A stretch of 64,000 nucleotides of DNA from Plantago major (Eukaryota; Streptophyta; Magnoliopsida; Lamiales; Plantaginaceae). Position 1 is the first letter of the stretch; each line of letters starts with the position of its first letter. Where the stretch lies: assembly GCA_026545765.1 (NCBI GenBank), contig CM048843.1, positions 9,075,501 to 9,139,500 on the forward strand, in the 5' to 3' direction. Positions 44,354-54,670 of this stretch are shown here, one piece after another. The position numbers and the translations under genes are program-made. The notes beneath the pieces are model-generated. The model did no database searches. It was not told the origin of the DNA and saw only the letters and a list, made by a program, of their open reading frames with translations.

Positions 44354-44866
44354 CTAAACCCCCTGATTTGCCAGTCGAATAGGTTGCTTGTTCGGTCCTT
44401 CGATGGTGATGACCCTAAACAGTGGTTTCGTTACGTTCAACAAGACTTTCAGCCGCATTGTGGTGACTGGTAGGCCTTTCTGCGCACCCTCATCCCAATC
44501 CACAAACGCATTCCAGATGTCGTCCCAATGGCTTGAGCCATTTGCTCGCTCATTCCACGCAGGGGAATCCAAAGAACATGGACATGAAATTCATAGAGGT
44601 CTAAATCCACATCCGAACATCCTCGACTCAATCTTGCGAAAATTACAAGGTTTCTATCAACGCCCAAGGACCGCGCCCATCACCTTGTTTCTATCTGCAG
44701 CTTGTGAAAATTGGAACAACATCGCCGATCATTAACTTTCTTAATGCTCACATCGCCCGATAACCGCCAGGCCCCAACCATTGTTCATTGGAAAGATTCA
44801 AGGTGAGTTTGCCGTGACAGATCCGCCTAACTAAACAGGACTCAGATTCACCTTGTTTTCCGCCAT
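44354..44866 (-). pseudogene. LINE ORF1 (DUF4283/zinc-knuckle type) remnant
   Basis: A start codon at 44866 (MAENK) is followed by stops. Shifted frames then give LTLNLSNEQW, RNLVIFARLSR and FHVHVLWIPLRGMSEQMAQAIG, then LKVLLNVTKPLFRVITI, all recognisable parts of the DUF4283 RNA-binding ORF1 of plant LINEs. The zinc knuckle and C-terminus are lost: the frame ends in a copy of the endonuclease GKSGGLA coding stretch. Confidence 0.7.
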
Positions 44867-45872
44867 GCTCCATCCGGGATAGGAATCACACTCTCCTCCC
44901 ACGTAGAGATTAGCCAACTTACAAATCTCCTCAATATTCGATCCCCATGATCTCTCCAAGAGCAGATTTCGATCCTGTAATGAGTACTATAAGTGACAAA
45001 GGGTGATTAAACAACTGGCCACCGTGGAAACCGCATAAAAGACAATACACAAAGCAATCAAACACCAAAGAAGATAGTAAAGTAATGAGGCAAAATATAA
45101 GGGTGAACAGATTAAAACAATAATATGCTTGTGATCTAGGTAAATCCCTTTATTTTTGCTAAAAGATTTGATTTTTAAGGGCAGATTTAAACTGATCATT
45201 TTGTTAGACTTACCAACCGAGCCAAGTAATCATAATCCAAGAAAACCTCACCAGAAAAGAAAAGCCAACAGAAGCTCACCAATTTGTGGAGTAGAAGAAA
45301 AGAACACCGGAGGGGGGGAGGGTAAGGAAAAACTCAAAGGGAATGAGAAAATCGTCTCAGCCGGAGGATCAAACTCTCATACGAGAGAATCAGTTGAACA
45401 GAGCAATCATCCGATTTTCCAGTTCAAAAATGGCTTATTAAGAGCACAAACGAGATCTCTCATTCATCGACTTCTTGCTGCTTGCTGAGCTCAATGGAAG
45501 AGAAAATTCTCATCAGCTATGAATTATGATCTTACCATTTTTCTTGTATCAACGTCTGCTTTAGGCACCACTAATAAATGCCTGCCTTGTGCATTAGGAT
45601 TTTCAAAACTTACTGTCTTATTATTTAATTATTTGGGGTCTAACTTTGAAGAGGTCCTAAGTTAGGGCATAAAAAGATTATTTATTTTATCAAAAATATT
45701 AATGTAATGAGATTTAATTGTATGTCACCAGGAATGTTAAAATTCACTACAACAACATGATTGCTAAGATGTACAGTACTTTCAAAATATTCAAATGTTA
45801 TATTCATAAATATTTTCTATCAACTCTTCTAACGATTTCGTTTTCTTTCTTTTGATGAAAATGATCTTTTAG
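44867..45872. other. LINE 5' region and pre-exon intron
   Basis: 44867-45587 is LINE 5' sequence without ORFs of note. 45604-45872 is intron sequence homologous to 52395-52558, including AATTGTATGTCACCAGGAAT and the TTTTGATGAAAATGA motif before the acceptor. No gene. Confidence 0.55.
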
Positions 45873-46016
45873 GCCAAATACCTGATGAAATTGGTGATTG
45901 TAAGGAACTTAAAATTATTGATGTACTTGATAACAATATAAATGGATCCATTCCACGAAGCATTGAAAATTTGACCATGCTGCAATACTTTGTTGTTGGG
46001 GAGAATAGTCTCACAG
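45873..46016 (+). CDS. LRR module exon 6 of 7 (144 bp)
   Basis: Acceptor TTTTAG at 45872, donor ACAG/GTACG at 46016, phase 1-1. Encodes GQIPDEIGDCKELKIIDVL and GSIPRSIENLTMLQYFVV. Closest to exon 7 (52559); the two belong to duplicated blocks. Next in-phase coding segment is the RLP terminal exon at 49707. Confidence 0.82.
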
Positions 46017-47567
46017 GTACGTTACCTTCACTCAGTTTTTCGGCCTCTCATCCCCTCATTTGTCTCCTTCATGAAAGAGTACTTGTAAGTTGTAACCGTA
46101 TTTTAAACGAATTAATTGTTATACTACAGCATTCTAGTTTTTGAACTTTTATTGCATCTAGTCCTTTTATCCTCATGACTGTAATAAAAAAATTTATATA
46201 TAAAGTTTGACACGTAATTTTAATTGAAAAACTAAAATTAATTACGAAACATAAAAATGTGGATAAAAAGGTGTAACAGTAAAATTTTGTATTATTTGTT
46301 GGATGTTAGATAATTTTTATTTTTAATAATATATGAAATTTTATGAGACGGTTAAAAATAATAAATGTATAAATAGTATTTGGAATATGTTTACATACTA
46401 CAAACTAGTATATTAATTGAGTAAGTCTCCTGAGAGACGGTCTTATGAAGAGACTAAAAGAGACGGATAAACATTACAGTTATAATTAAACAAAAACATT
46501 AGAGGTTTTACTAAGAACACCGGTGATATAAATATATATAAAACGTTATATAAAATGTGCACTCATAAAACATTACTCATATTGTTTAAAACATTATGCA
46601 TATACTTAAGAACATTAATTCGTCTCATACGTTTCCCACTAAAACACTTCTCCTATAATTAAGACTTTTGTGAATTGCATTAGGGAAAATTCTTTTTTGA
46701 TACTTGCCAGCCATGGCGCCGTCTAATTTTGGTAATCTATCATATTAGCGTCTAATTTAAGTATTTTTCTTTTTTATGTTTGAATCCATGAAGTATTACA
46801 TATCTGAGACAATCAGCTCATCGTTACTGAATTATAAAACCTCCTAAAGGAATACTACATAAAGGAACTCGCAATAATAATAAAAATGTATTGTTTCAAT
46901 TTGTGTATGAGCTCTTAAATAAAAACTCCATTTTATAAAAATATATTTTTTACTAATGCCAACCATATTATGGAGTTTATACAGTAATTGGAGTTTCCAT
47001 ACATTATCTCTTTTAAGTGAATGAAGCCTAAAACGTGAAAGAACAATGGAATATATATATATACATATATACATACATATATATATATATGGTCATTTTC
47101 ATAAACACCACTTATTGTTTGCTCCAATTTCAAATTAGTACCCACTATTTGAAGTATTACAAATAAACCCAAAATCCACGTCGGACATTGACTCCGACGT
47201 ACGTGCCATTTCTTGCTGATGCGGATGGTTAGTTGGCATGATTTGGCATAAGTATTTAAAAAAAATTAAAATGTGGATAAAAACTTAATTTAGAAAGTAA
47301 TTAAAGGAAAATGAAAATTAATTTATTCTTCCATATTCTTTCATCTCTTTCAACCCACCAACAACCTCTTCCACCATCACCTCCCCTGGCCAACCTCCAC
47401 CATCATCACCTCCGACCAACCAACATCACCTCCACAAAAATTAGGAACATCAAAAACAGGAAATTGAGTCTCCATTGAATAATGGAGACCCATTTCAAAA
47501 GCTTGCTCCAAACGAAGCTCTAATCGGACCGATCAGGGCTCATGTCGGAGCTTAAAAAAGCTCAGAC
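46017..47567. other. Intron-like region with a MITE (46425-46640)
   Basis: Homologous to 52703-53622 plus 56475-56660 and 58787-59320, with insertions differing between copies. 46425-46640 has ends GAGTAAGTCTC/GAGAGACGG and AATTCGTCTCATACG, a MITE also found at 63298-63510. Around 47330-47560 is CCACCATCACC- and GAGCTC-rich sequence like the MULE arms. No gene. Confidence 0.5.
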
Positions 47568-48658
47568 CACTACAAAAAAATCCTGTTTTAGCGACGGAAC
47601 TATCCGTTGCTAAAACAGGACCGATCCATCGCTAAATCCATAGCGACGGATCACACCCCCGTCTCAATTTTGCTCGTCTCTAGGTTTTTTGCGACAGTTA
47701 ATTTATCCGTCACTAATTAGCGACGGAATTAGCGACGGATAAAGTGTTGACCGTCTGAAAAAAAAGCAGCACTATTTAGCGACGGATAGTTATCCGTCGC
47801 TAAATAGTTTTTTTTTTTTTAATACGAATATTTCGACAATTTTATACGAATATTCAATACGGATAAATCGATAATTTTATTCAATTCGGATAAACCAACA
47901 ATTATATACGAATATTCAATACGGATAAACCGACAATTGTATACGATTATTCAATACGCGTAAACTGATAATTTTATTCAATACGGATAAACCGACAATT
48001 TCATACAATATTTGATAATACAATATACAATATTTAATAATAATTAATACAAATAAGAAATTACAATAATGAATTATACAAAATTAATACAAGAATACAA
48101 TAATTCAAATAAGATCTTGTTGCATCTTGACGAATCTTGGACGGAGGAAGTCGGATCGGGTCGTGGAGGCAGTGGACGTTGGTGGGAGTGGAGTGGTGTG
48201 GTGTCTGTGGTGGTGGAGTGGAATGGTGGTGGTGGGAGTGGTGTTGTAGTGGAAGGGTGGTGGTGTAGTGGAATGGTGGTGGTGGGAGGAAGGAAGTAGG
48301 AGAGTTTAGGGTTTGTGAGTGAAGGGAGGAAGAGGAAGGGTTAAATATTAGGGTTTACTGCCGATTTTAGCGACGGATAGATTTATCCGTCGCTAATTAG
48401 TGACGGATAGATCTATCCGTCACTAAATTTATTTTTTTATTTTAAATAACGTATTTAACGACGGATAATCTATCCGTCGTTAAAATAATTTTTTTTTTTT
48501 AAATTTAAAAAGTCAACAGAAGTAATGACGAATAGAATTATCCGTCGTTATTTAGCGACGGATAGGGCGAACGCTAATTTTAGCGATCCGCCGCTAAAAT
48601 AGCGACGGATAAAATCCGTCGCCCCTAATGGTTGCTATTTTGCAGAATTCTTGTAGTG
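47568..48658. mobile_element. Non-autonomous CACTA element, 1091 bp
   Basis: Ends CACTACAAAAAAATCCTG (47568) and AATTCTTGTAGTG (ending 48658) with target duplication GAC (47565-47567 and 48659-48661). The interior block 47820-48070 and G-rich tract match those of 10979-12197, but its subterminal repeats read TTTAGCGACGGAT rather than TTTAGGGACGGAT. The paralogous block near 59325 lacks it. No transposase. Confidence 0.95.
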
Positions 48659-48747
48659 GACCAGAGCAAAATTTAAGCTCTCGCTTGAGCTGTTTTAAGC
48701 TCCGACGGGAGCTTTTAACGAGCTCCAACCGGAGCTCTTAAATGCTC

Positions 48748-49149
48748 CTATTGAGTTTGATGTAAAAGCAGCTCCAATTGAAGCTTATGGGTATCCTCTA
48801 TTAGAGACCCATAGAAAGCTTTTCGAGCTTTTGAAATGTCTAATGGATTTTTTTTTTTACCAAATTGCATAAGTAAACTCAAAGATAAGGACTTTAATGA
48901 ACCTTCTATCAGCAGCCGTTCCCTTAACTTCATGACACAACAACAAATTTCACAATTCCAAACACTACAGCTCCTTTGCTTTCCAGACCAGCGTTGAAGA
49001 GAAAGCCAAGCATGACGAACAAAGGGGCAGTCGAAAAATAAATGGTTTAAAGTTTCTGAAAACTGTTGACAAAACACGCACAAAGGATCCGAATCAGGTC
49101 GAAAACATAGCATTCTATCCTTATTAACCAACCGTCCTTTCAATGCCAA
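48748..49149 (-). pseudogene. LINE 3' fragment with zinc-binding domain, copy 1
   Basis: Encodes GRLVNKDRMLCFRPDSDPLCVFCQQF, then LNHLFFDCPFVRHAW, the zf-RVT zinc-binding core (CX2C...H...C) of plant LINEs. A T-run at 48849-48858 (plus strand) is the remains of the poly-A tail, so codons beyond it to 48748 are flank. Upstream parts are missing (5' truncation). The duplicate is at 59518-59860. Confidence 0.75.
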
Positions 49150-49567
49150 CCAAGAACTTTAAGAGTTCCCATATTATGCATAGCAAGTTCCTTCTACATC
49201 ACCGAACGCCAAAAGAAGTTCGAGCCTTCAAAATTTCCCGAAGACAAAATGAACCTTGATCTGACATATCCGTAGTCATAACTCATAACATCTGGTCCTT
49301 TATCCACAACTTATTCATCTTGTAATGAAATACTCAAATAGGTGAAAAGGTTAACCTTCTGGCCTTTGGGTAGATGAAAATTTCAAATTAACAATGTTAA
49401 CATTTTGTGCTTACCTGTTTTTTGCTAATTTGTGGTTGAATTTGAAAATGGGGCATATGGCCAGTATCGGTAATTTTCCCTTAAAAGGATTACTCAAGAA
49501 AAACAAGGACAAGATTCAGTTTAGTACATACCAAATAGAGTAATCGCTCCCCGATTCACCGAGTGAA

Positions 49568-50767
49568 ATGAAACATTTAGTGTTCTTAAATCTCTCCATC
49601 CCCCAATTATCATGTAACTTACCAAAATGTTGGACAAATCCATTACAAATACGACTGACAAACAACAACTTTATTTACGTGAGGAGTTCCTTCTATATTT
49701 TTTCAGGGCATCTTCCAGATTCTTTTGCAAAGTTAACCAGTCTCACTATATTGATAGTATCATCGAATCGACTTTCTGGTATTATCCCAAACTCTATTGG
49801 TGGAGCTTACTCATTGCAATGGCTACAACTGAACAACAACAACTTCAGAGGAGAATTTTCTTTTAGTCTGAGAAACTGCACTGCACTACGTGTTCTAGAT
49901 GTTGGAGAGAACTCAATTTCAGGAAAACTGCCAAAATGGATTGGAAATGACCTGCAAAATTTGAAAGTGCTTAGGCTAAAGAGTAATAAATTGTATGGCA
50001 CGGTCCCTCTCGAGCTTTGTCAACTTCCTCAGCTACAAATATTGGATCTCGCGAATAATAAGTTGTCGGGATATATTCCCCCTTGCTTTGGGAATTTCTC
50101 AGGTATGGAGTTTTACAACTCCACAGATGAGTTTTTCACAATAGGATATAGTTTGGAAGAGGTTATTAAAGGAGTTCCACAGAAATACTTGATGACACTA
50201 CAATATGTTGTAAACATGGATCTCTCTGACAATAATTTGATCGGTCAAATTCCTCTGGAGCTGACCAGGCTTATTGCCTTGCTTTCTCTCAACTTGTCAC
50301 ATAATCATTTACAAGGCAACATTCCAAGACAAATCGGAGACATGAAGTCATTGGAAGCTCTTGATCTCTCAAACAATGATCTGTTCGGCAACATTCCAGT
50401 GAGCTTATCAAATTTGACTTCTTTGAGTCATCTGAATTTGTCACACAACAAATTGACAGGAGAAATTCCAACAGGACGTCAACTGCAAACTCTTGAAGAC
50501 CCTTCGATTTACGAGGGTAATTCTGATCTTTGTGGACCTCCTCTAGTAAAGAAATGTCACGATGACAAAACATCAAATGCTCCGAATGTTGAAACTCATG
50601 TTGCATACGATGATGAAGACAAAGTCGAGAAGATATGGCTTTACGGAATAATAACAAGTGGATTTGCTTCGGGGTTTTGGGGTGTGATTGTAGTTCTGGT
50701 GTTCAAACAAAGCTGGAGGTTTATTTACTTCAAATTTACAGATGAGGTTATAGCAAGAATTATGTGA
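49568..50767 (+). CDS. LRR receptor-like protein, terminal exon, copy 1
   Basis: 399 codons open from the ATG at 49568. The certain coding part starts at the acceptor TTTTTTCAG/GG (49706/49707) in the same phase 1 (Gly) as the 144-bp modules. Order: about nine LRRs (ALRVLDVGENSISGKLP, IGNDLQNLKVLRLKSNKL), an island-like segment (STDEFFTIGYSLEEVIKG), more LRRs (VNMDLSDNNLIGQIP), a C-cap (DPSIYEGNSDLCGPPL, two Cys), an acidic stretch (YDDEDKVEKIW), one membrane helix (GIITSGFASGFWGVIVVLVF) and a short tail. This matches RLPs of the EIX/Cf type, plasma-membrane immune co-receptors without kinase. Residues 37-46 (IYVRSSFYIF) look like translated intron remnant. Upstream exons decide whether it is functional. 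Confidence 0.85.
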   Translation: MKHLVFLNLSIPQLSCNLPKCWTNPLQIRLTNNNFIYVRSSFYIFSGHLPDSFAKLTSLTILIVSSNRLSGIIPNSIGGAYSLQWLQLNNNNFRGEFSFSLRNCTALRVLDVGENSISGKLPKWIGNDLQNLKVLRLKSNKLYGTVPLELCQLPQLQILDLANNKLSGYIPPCFGNFSGMEFYNSTDEFFTIGYSLEEVIKGVPQKYLMTLQYVVNMDLSDNNLIGQIPLELTRLIALLSLNLSHNHLQGNIPRQIGDMKSLEALDLSNNDLFGNIPVSLSNLTSLSHLNLSHNKLTGEIPTGRQLQTLEDPSIYEGNSDLCGPPLVKKCHDDKTSNAPNVETHVAYDDEDKVEKIWLYGIITSGFASGFWGVIVVLVFKQSWRFIYFKFTDEVIARIM

Positions 50768-51148
50768 AGATAGATTAATATGCATTGATCAATCATGTGA
50801 AGTTCTTAAAGTTCACTTTTGGAACTTTATTTTCCCAATAGTTTGTCATTTGCTTGCTTAATGTGTAGTTATATAAATATTGTGTGTTTGTATATTCAGT
50901 GTTTACAGTGAATTAATTCCTATGTAGTTTATAATCTATTTTGCCTAAAAAATGGGTTATAGGAGTATTTTTTGGCAATTATAAAATTACTTGCAGCATT
51001 TTGGATCTTCGGGGCAGCAGTGTTCTCAGTTTTTCAACTCTTAATATTAAATTAGTTTTAGTAATCCGTTCCTTCACCATATTTCTTTATATTTGCCAGC
51101 TTTAGTTGTGAAAGATACCAAAATACAAACAATTAACTTGGTGTACAG
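50768..51148 (+). other. 3' region of RLP copy 1
   Basis: Homologous to 61169-61460 after copy 2, including TGCATTGATCAATCATGT and GTAATTTGC-like strings. Probably 3' UTR. No polyadenylation site can be fixed from sequence alone. Homology ends near 51050. Confidence 0.5.
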
Positions 51149-51940
51149 TTATTCTAATCCTCCACCTAGTACACGGTTCTTTTGCAAGTTCGTCTGAGCT
51201 CGGAGCCAAGGGCCCCATTCCATAGTTTCCTCATTGGCGTCTCCACAAGCTGCCTCGATCTCAAATTGAATTTTACTGTCTTTGAGTAGACGCCCAATAA
51301 TACCACATCGATAGCAAAAGTTTGGAAGGCGTTCATAGTTGAAAGTAACCATAATAGATTCCCCGTTGACACATTTTACACGAAGAGCACGCTTGAGGGG
51401 CTTGGAGGTATCTATCTTAACTTTGATACGTAAAAACATACCTTCTTCGGTTTTGTCCTTACCCTTAGGTAGGTCGATAAATTCACCAATGCCATTTCCA
51501 ATAACAGTCGCCATAGCCCGATGCATCATACCAATTGGAATACCCGAAACTAGGACATGGAAAGAAACCCAATTCAGACTCACTGACATTGGATCAACGC
51601 CATCTTCAATTGGTGCTAAGAGAATCAGATTTTTCTCAAAGGACCAAGGTCCGTCAGCCAGCACCCTCTTCTTGTCTAATTCATGGTTAAATTGGAAAAG
51701 CAAACGATCATCATTGATCTTGCGGACTTCCATTGCATGCATCAACCTCCAACTATTGGACATCAACTGTTTGAAGGATTCGAGATGAATGGGTCTTTTT
51801 GACAAGGTCCGACCGACTAGGAACAGAGCAAAGTTTTCGTTCGTAGTAGTCCAGGCTTCTAATGGTGCCTCGACACCATTAGATTCCTCTTCAGTGAGAT
51901 GTAGGAGCTGGGACATTTTCTCGACAAGCTCATCAGCCAT
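51149..51940 (-). pseudogene. LINE ORF1 (DUF4283 protein) with damaged zinc knuckle
   Basis: The ATG at 51940 (MADELVEKMSQLLHLTEEES) is the natural start; 263 codons stay open. It has the DUF4283 fold segments FALFLVGRTLSKRPIHLE, RLLFQFNHELDKKRVLADG, PWSFEKNLILLAP, WVSFHVLVSGIPIGMMHRA and CVNGESIMVTFNYERLPNFCYRC. The CCHC knuckle is broken: CYRCG is followed by GRLLKDS where His and the last Cys are expected. LINE ORF1 binds RNA. The ORF2 part is absent and a LINE-like 5' region runs to about 52380, an odd state since LINEs are usually 5'-truncated. Confidence 0.78.
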
Positions 51941-52558
51941 GGTGAGGGATGGGTTGGTATGGTAAGAGAGGTGGGTGAGAGCAAATCGAAGGCTCCTGCG
52001 CACAAAATAAGTCAGCAAGCAAAGAGTAAAAGGAGTTAGAGAGGATGAGTGAAAAAAATTGATTACTGATGATGTATAAATATCCATAAACAAAGGGAAA
52101 GAAAGGGAAGGATACTGGAGAATCACTACACTGGTAATGGAGATTAAATGAAAGATTCGCATAAAGAGAATTCAAAGACGAGAAGATACAAAACAGGGAC
52201 CAAACTTTTGAAATTGAAATCTTGAAACCAAAAAAGAAGATTAGGGAGACAAAAGAAATAAAAAATACTCTCAATCAGATGAGATGAGAGAGAAAATCTT
52301 CAAAAGAAGGAAACAGATCACTCATTCGAGGAGGGAGATCCGATGAATTCCATCGGGGATGCGCCGGCCTGAAGTTTGCTCGTAACATTCAGTTTCTTTT
52401 TAATTGTATGTCACCAGGAATGTTAAATTTACTACAACAACATGATTGATGAGATGTACAGTACTTTCAAAATATTCAAATGTTCCATGCATAGATATTT
52501 TCTATCAACTCTTCTAACGATTTTCGTTTTCTTTCTTTGGATGAAAATGAACTTTTAG
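51941..52558. other. LINE 5' region and pre-exon intron
   Basis: 51941-52385 is purine/pyrimidine-biased sequence before the LINE start codon. 52395-52558 matches 45715-45872 before module 6. No gene. Confidence 0.5.
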
Positions 52559-52702
52559 GCCAAATACCTGATGAAATTGGTGATTGTAAGGAACTTAGAA
52601 ATATTGAGGTGAGTGATAACAATATAAGCGGATCCATTACACGAAGCATTGAAAATTTAACCATGCTGCAGAACTTTTTTATTGGGGAGAAGAGTCTCAC
52701 AG
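52559..52702 (+). CDS. LRR module exon 7 of 7 (144 bp)
   Basis: Acceptor TTTTAG at 52558, donor ACAG/GTATG at 52702, phase 1-1. Encodes GQIPDEIGDCKELRNIEV and GSITRSIENLTMLQNFFI; the usual Pro is Thr (GSIT) and the last LRR has GEKSLTG for GENSLTG. Duplicate of the exon at 45873. The next in-phase segment is the RLP end at 60107. Confidence 0.8.
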
Positions 52703-52770
52703 GTATGTTACCGTCACTCAGTTTTCCGCCCTCTTTCATTTCTCCTTCATGAAAGAGTACTTGTATTGTA

Positions 52771-53043
52771 CTCACTCCGGTCCATTAAAAACTTACTAAG
52801 GACCTACTTTATCTTGATTTAAAGAAAATTTGTTAAATATTAATTTGTGAGTGGTAGTATATTGATAAAGTTGTAAATGGGTGATAAAGTAAGTGAGAGA
52901 TTGAATATAATGATGATAAAGTAGAAAAGAGAAATAATAAAGAATTAGATAGTGGGATAAAAACTTTCCTTTTTTGGGTTAGGAAGTTTCTAACGAAACA
53001 CCAAAAAAGGAAAGTTAGGAAGTTTTTAATGGAACGAAGGGAG
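52771..53043. mobile_element. Stowaway-type MITE, 273 bp
   Basis: Ends CTCACTCCGGTCCATTAAA and CTCCCTTCGTTCCATTAAA (complement of the right end) with TA on both sides (52769-52770 and 53044-53045). The paralogous site near 46094 is empty. Confidence 0.9.
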
Positions 53044-53622
53044 TAATTTGTAACCGTATTTTTAAATGAATTAATTGTTATTTTATAGCGGTCTAGTTTT
53101 TGAACTTTTATTGCATCTACTCCTTTTCTCCTCATCATTTTTGGCAATTACTACTATACTCGTAATAAAAAAAATTAAACATTAAATTTGACACATAATT
53201 TTAATTGAAAAACTAAAATAAATTACGAAACATGAAAATGTGGATAGAAAGATGTAACAATAAAATTTTATATTATTTTTTAGATGTTAGATAATTTTTA
53301 TTTTTAGTAATATATAAAGTTATGTAAAATAGTTAAAAATAATAAATGTATAAATAGTATTTTGAATAGGTGTACAGACTACGGACTAATATTATATTCG
53401 GTATTTGTGCCCTCTAACTGGCTCTAACAAAATGTCACCTTTTAAACCCATGTAATTTAGTGAAAATTCTTTTTTGATAATTCTCCGCCGTCTAATTTTG
53501 GTAATCTATCATATTAGCGTCTAATTTAACTATTTTTCTATTTTTATATTTGAATTCATTAAGTATTATAATATCTTAGACACTCAGATCTCGTTACTGA
53601 ATTATAAAACCTCTTAAAGGAA
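53044..53622. other. Intron-like region, duplicate of 46095-46852
   Basis: No gene. Lacks the MITE present at 46425-46640 in the other copy (that part reads straight through near 53370-53390), so that MITE is younger than the block duplication. Confidence 0.5.
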
Positions 53623-53989
53623 TCTATATATTATTAAAAGACCAGTTTTTATTCTAAAGGAATTGTTAAGAACATTTGTCAAGATTGAATAAGAGCATTT
53701 CTTTCATTTATTTGTATTTATTTACATTATAAAATTCCAAACAATTACATAGAAGGTAAGTATCAATTTTTATATCTTCCTCCATTCATTTCGGCTTCTC
53801 CTTAACTCATTTAAAAGCATGATCTCGCTATTTTTGGTAAATTCAAAGTTTCAAAAGCGTTTAAACATATAAATCAATAAATATCTCCCTAAGTTTGGTT
53901 AATTTTAAATATGGTCATTCAAATAATACAAAAGTATACTACTAAAATCACACCACCAAAATAAAACAGTATTGAATTCATCTATCCAT

Positions 53990-53990
<1 letters not shown>

Positions 53991-54074
<84 letters not shown>
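53991..54074. repeat. (TA)n microsatellite
   Basis: About forty TA units inside the Helitron; not present at the corresponding place in the inverted Helitron copy at 63.2 kb. Confidence 0.95.
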
Positions 54075-54076
<2 letters not shown>

Positions 54077-54094
54077 CCACCAGATTAATTCAAT

Positions 54095-54670
54095 CCTATG
54101 TGGAATTTTGTGGAATTAGTTGTATTTTATATAGTATATATTTCATTGTTATTTTTTGTATATTGTGTACATATATAGTTTTTATTAAATTTCATATAAC
54201 TTTATCTATAAAAATTCGAAAAATATTTTGAACATACATTTGAATTCGTCGTGACAAGACGAATCCATAGACACCAATCTTAAATAGTATTATTTCAATA
54301 AATTATTTTATTCATTAAAATAAAATATAAATTTATTAAATAAGATAAAATTAATTAATGAGAATTTTAAAATAGAGTATTTATTAAATAATTCAATCTA
54401 CGTGAAATTTTGTGGAATTAGTTGCATTTTCAACCAGTATATTTTTTCACTATTTATTTTTTGTATGTTGGCTGCATATATAGTTTTTATTAAATCTAAT
54501 ATAAATTTATTCTACAAAACTCCGAAAAATATTGTGAATATATATTTGAATTCACCGTGACAAGACGAATCTATATACACCAATCTAGATTATTATTATT
54601 ATTAATTAAATAAATTATTTTATTCACTAAAATAAAATATATACTATTAAAGAAGATAAAATGAAATAAT
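54095..54670. repeat. Two diverged direct copies of a 0.3-kb Helitron unit
   Basis: 54095-54370 and 54395-54670 share GTGGAATTTTGTGGAATTAG-like starts, a GTATAT...TTTTTGTAT stretch, TGACAAGACGAAT and a TAAAATAAAATA run. The inverted Helitron carries the same unit at about 62760-63235 and 63660-64000. Confidence 0.7.

Larger units (their letters stand above)
40676..45587 (-). mobile_element. L1-type LINE with RNase H, degenerate
   Basis: Minus-strand order: 5' region (about 45.5-44.9 kb), ORF1 (DUF4283-like), ORF2 with endonuclease, RT, zinc-binding and RNase H domains, then a poly-A tail (plus-strand T-run 40672-40689). A 16-bp duplication TGTGCATTAGGATTTT flanks it (40660-40675 and 45588-45603). 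It sits in the intron between modules 5 and 6 of the LRR array. Stops, frameshifts and internal deletions make it inactive. Confidence 0.92.

Noticed and set aside
51941..52162. N-terminal extension of the LINE ORF1 protein up to 52162
   Set aside because: The extension is hydrophobic and unlike ORF1 starts; MADELVEK at 51940 matches the family start.
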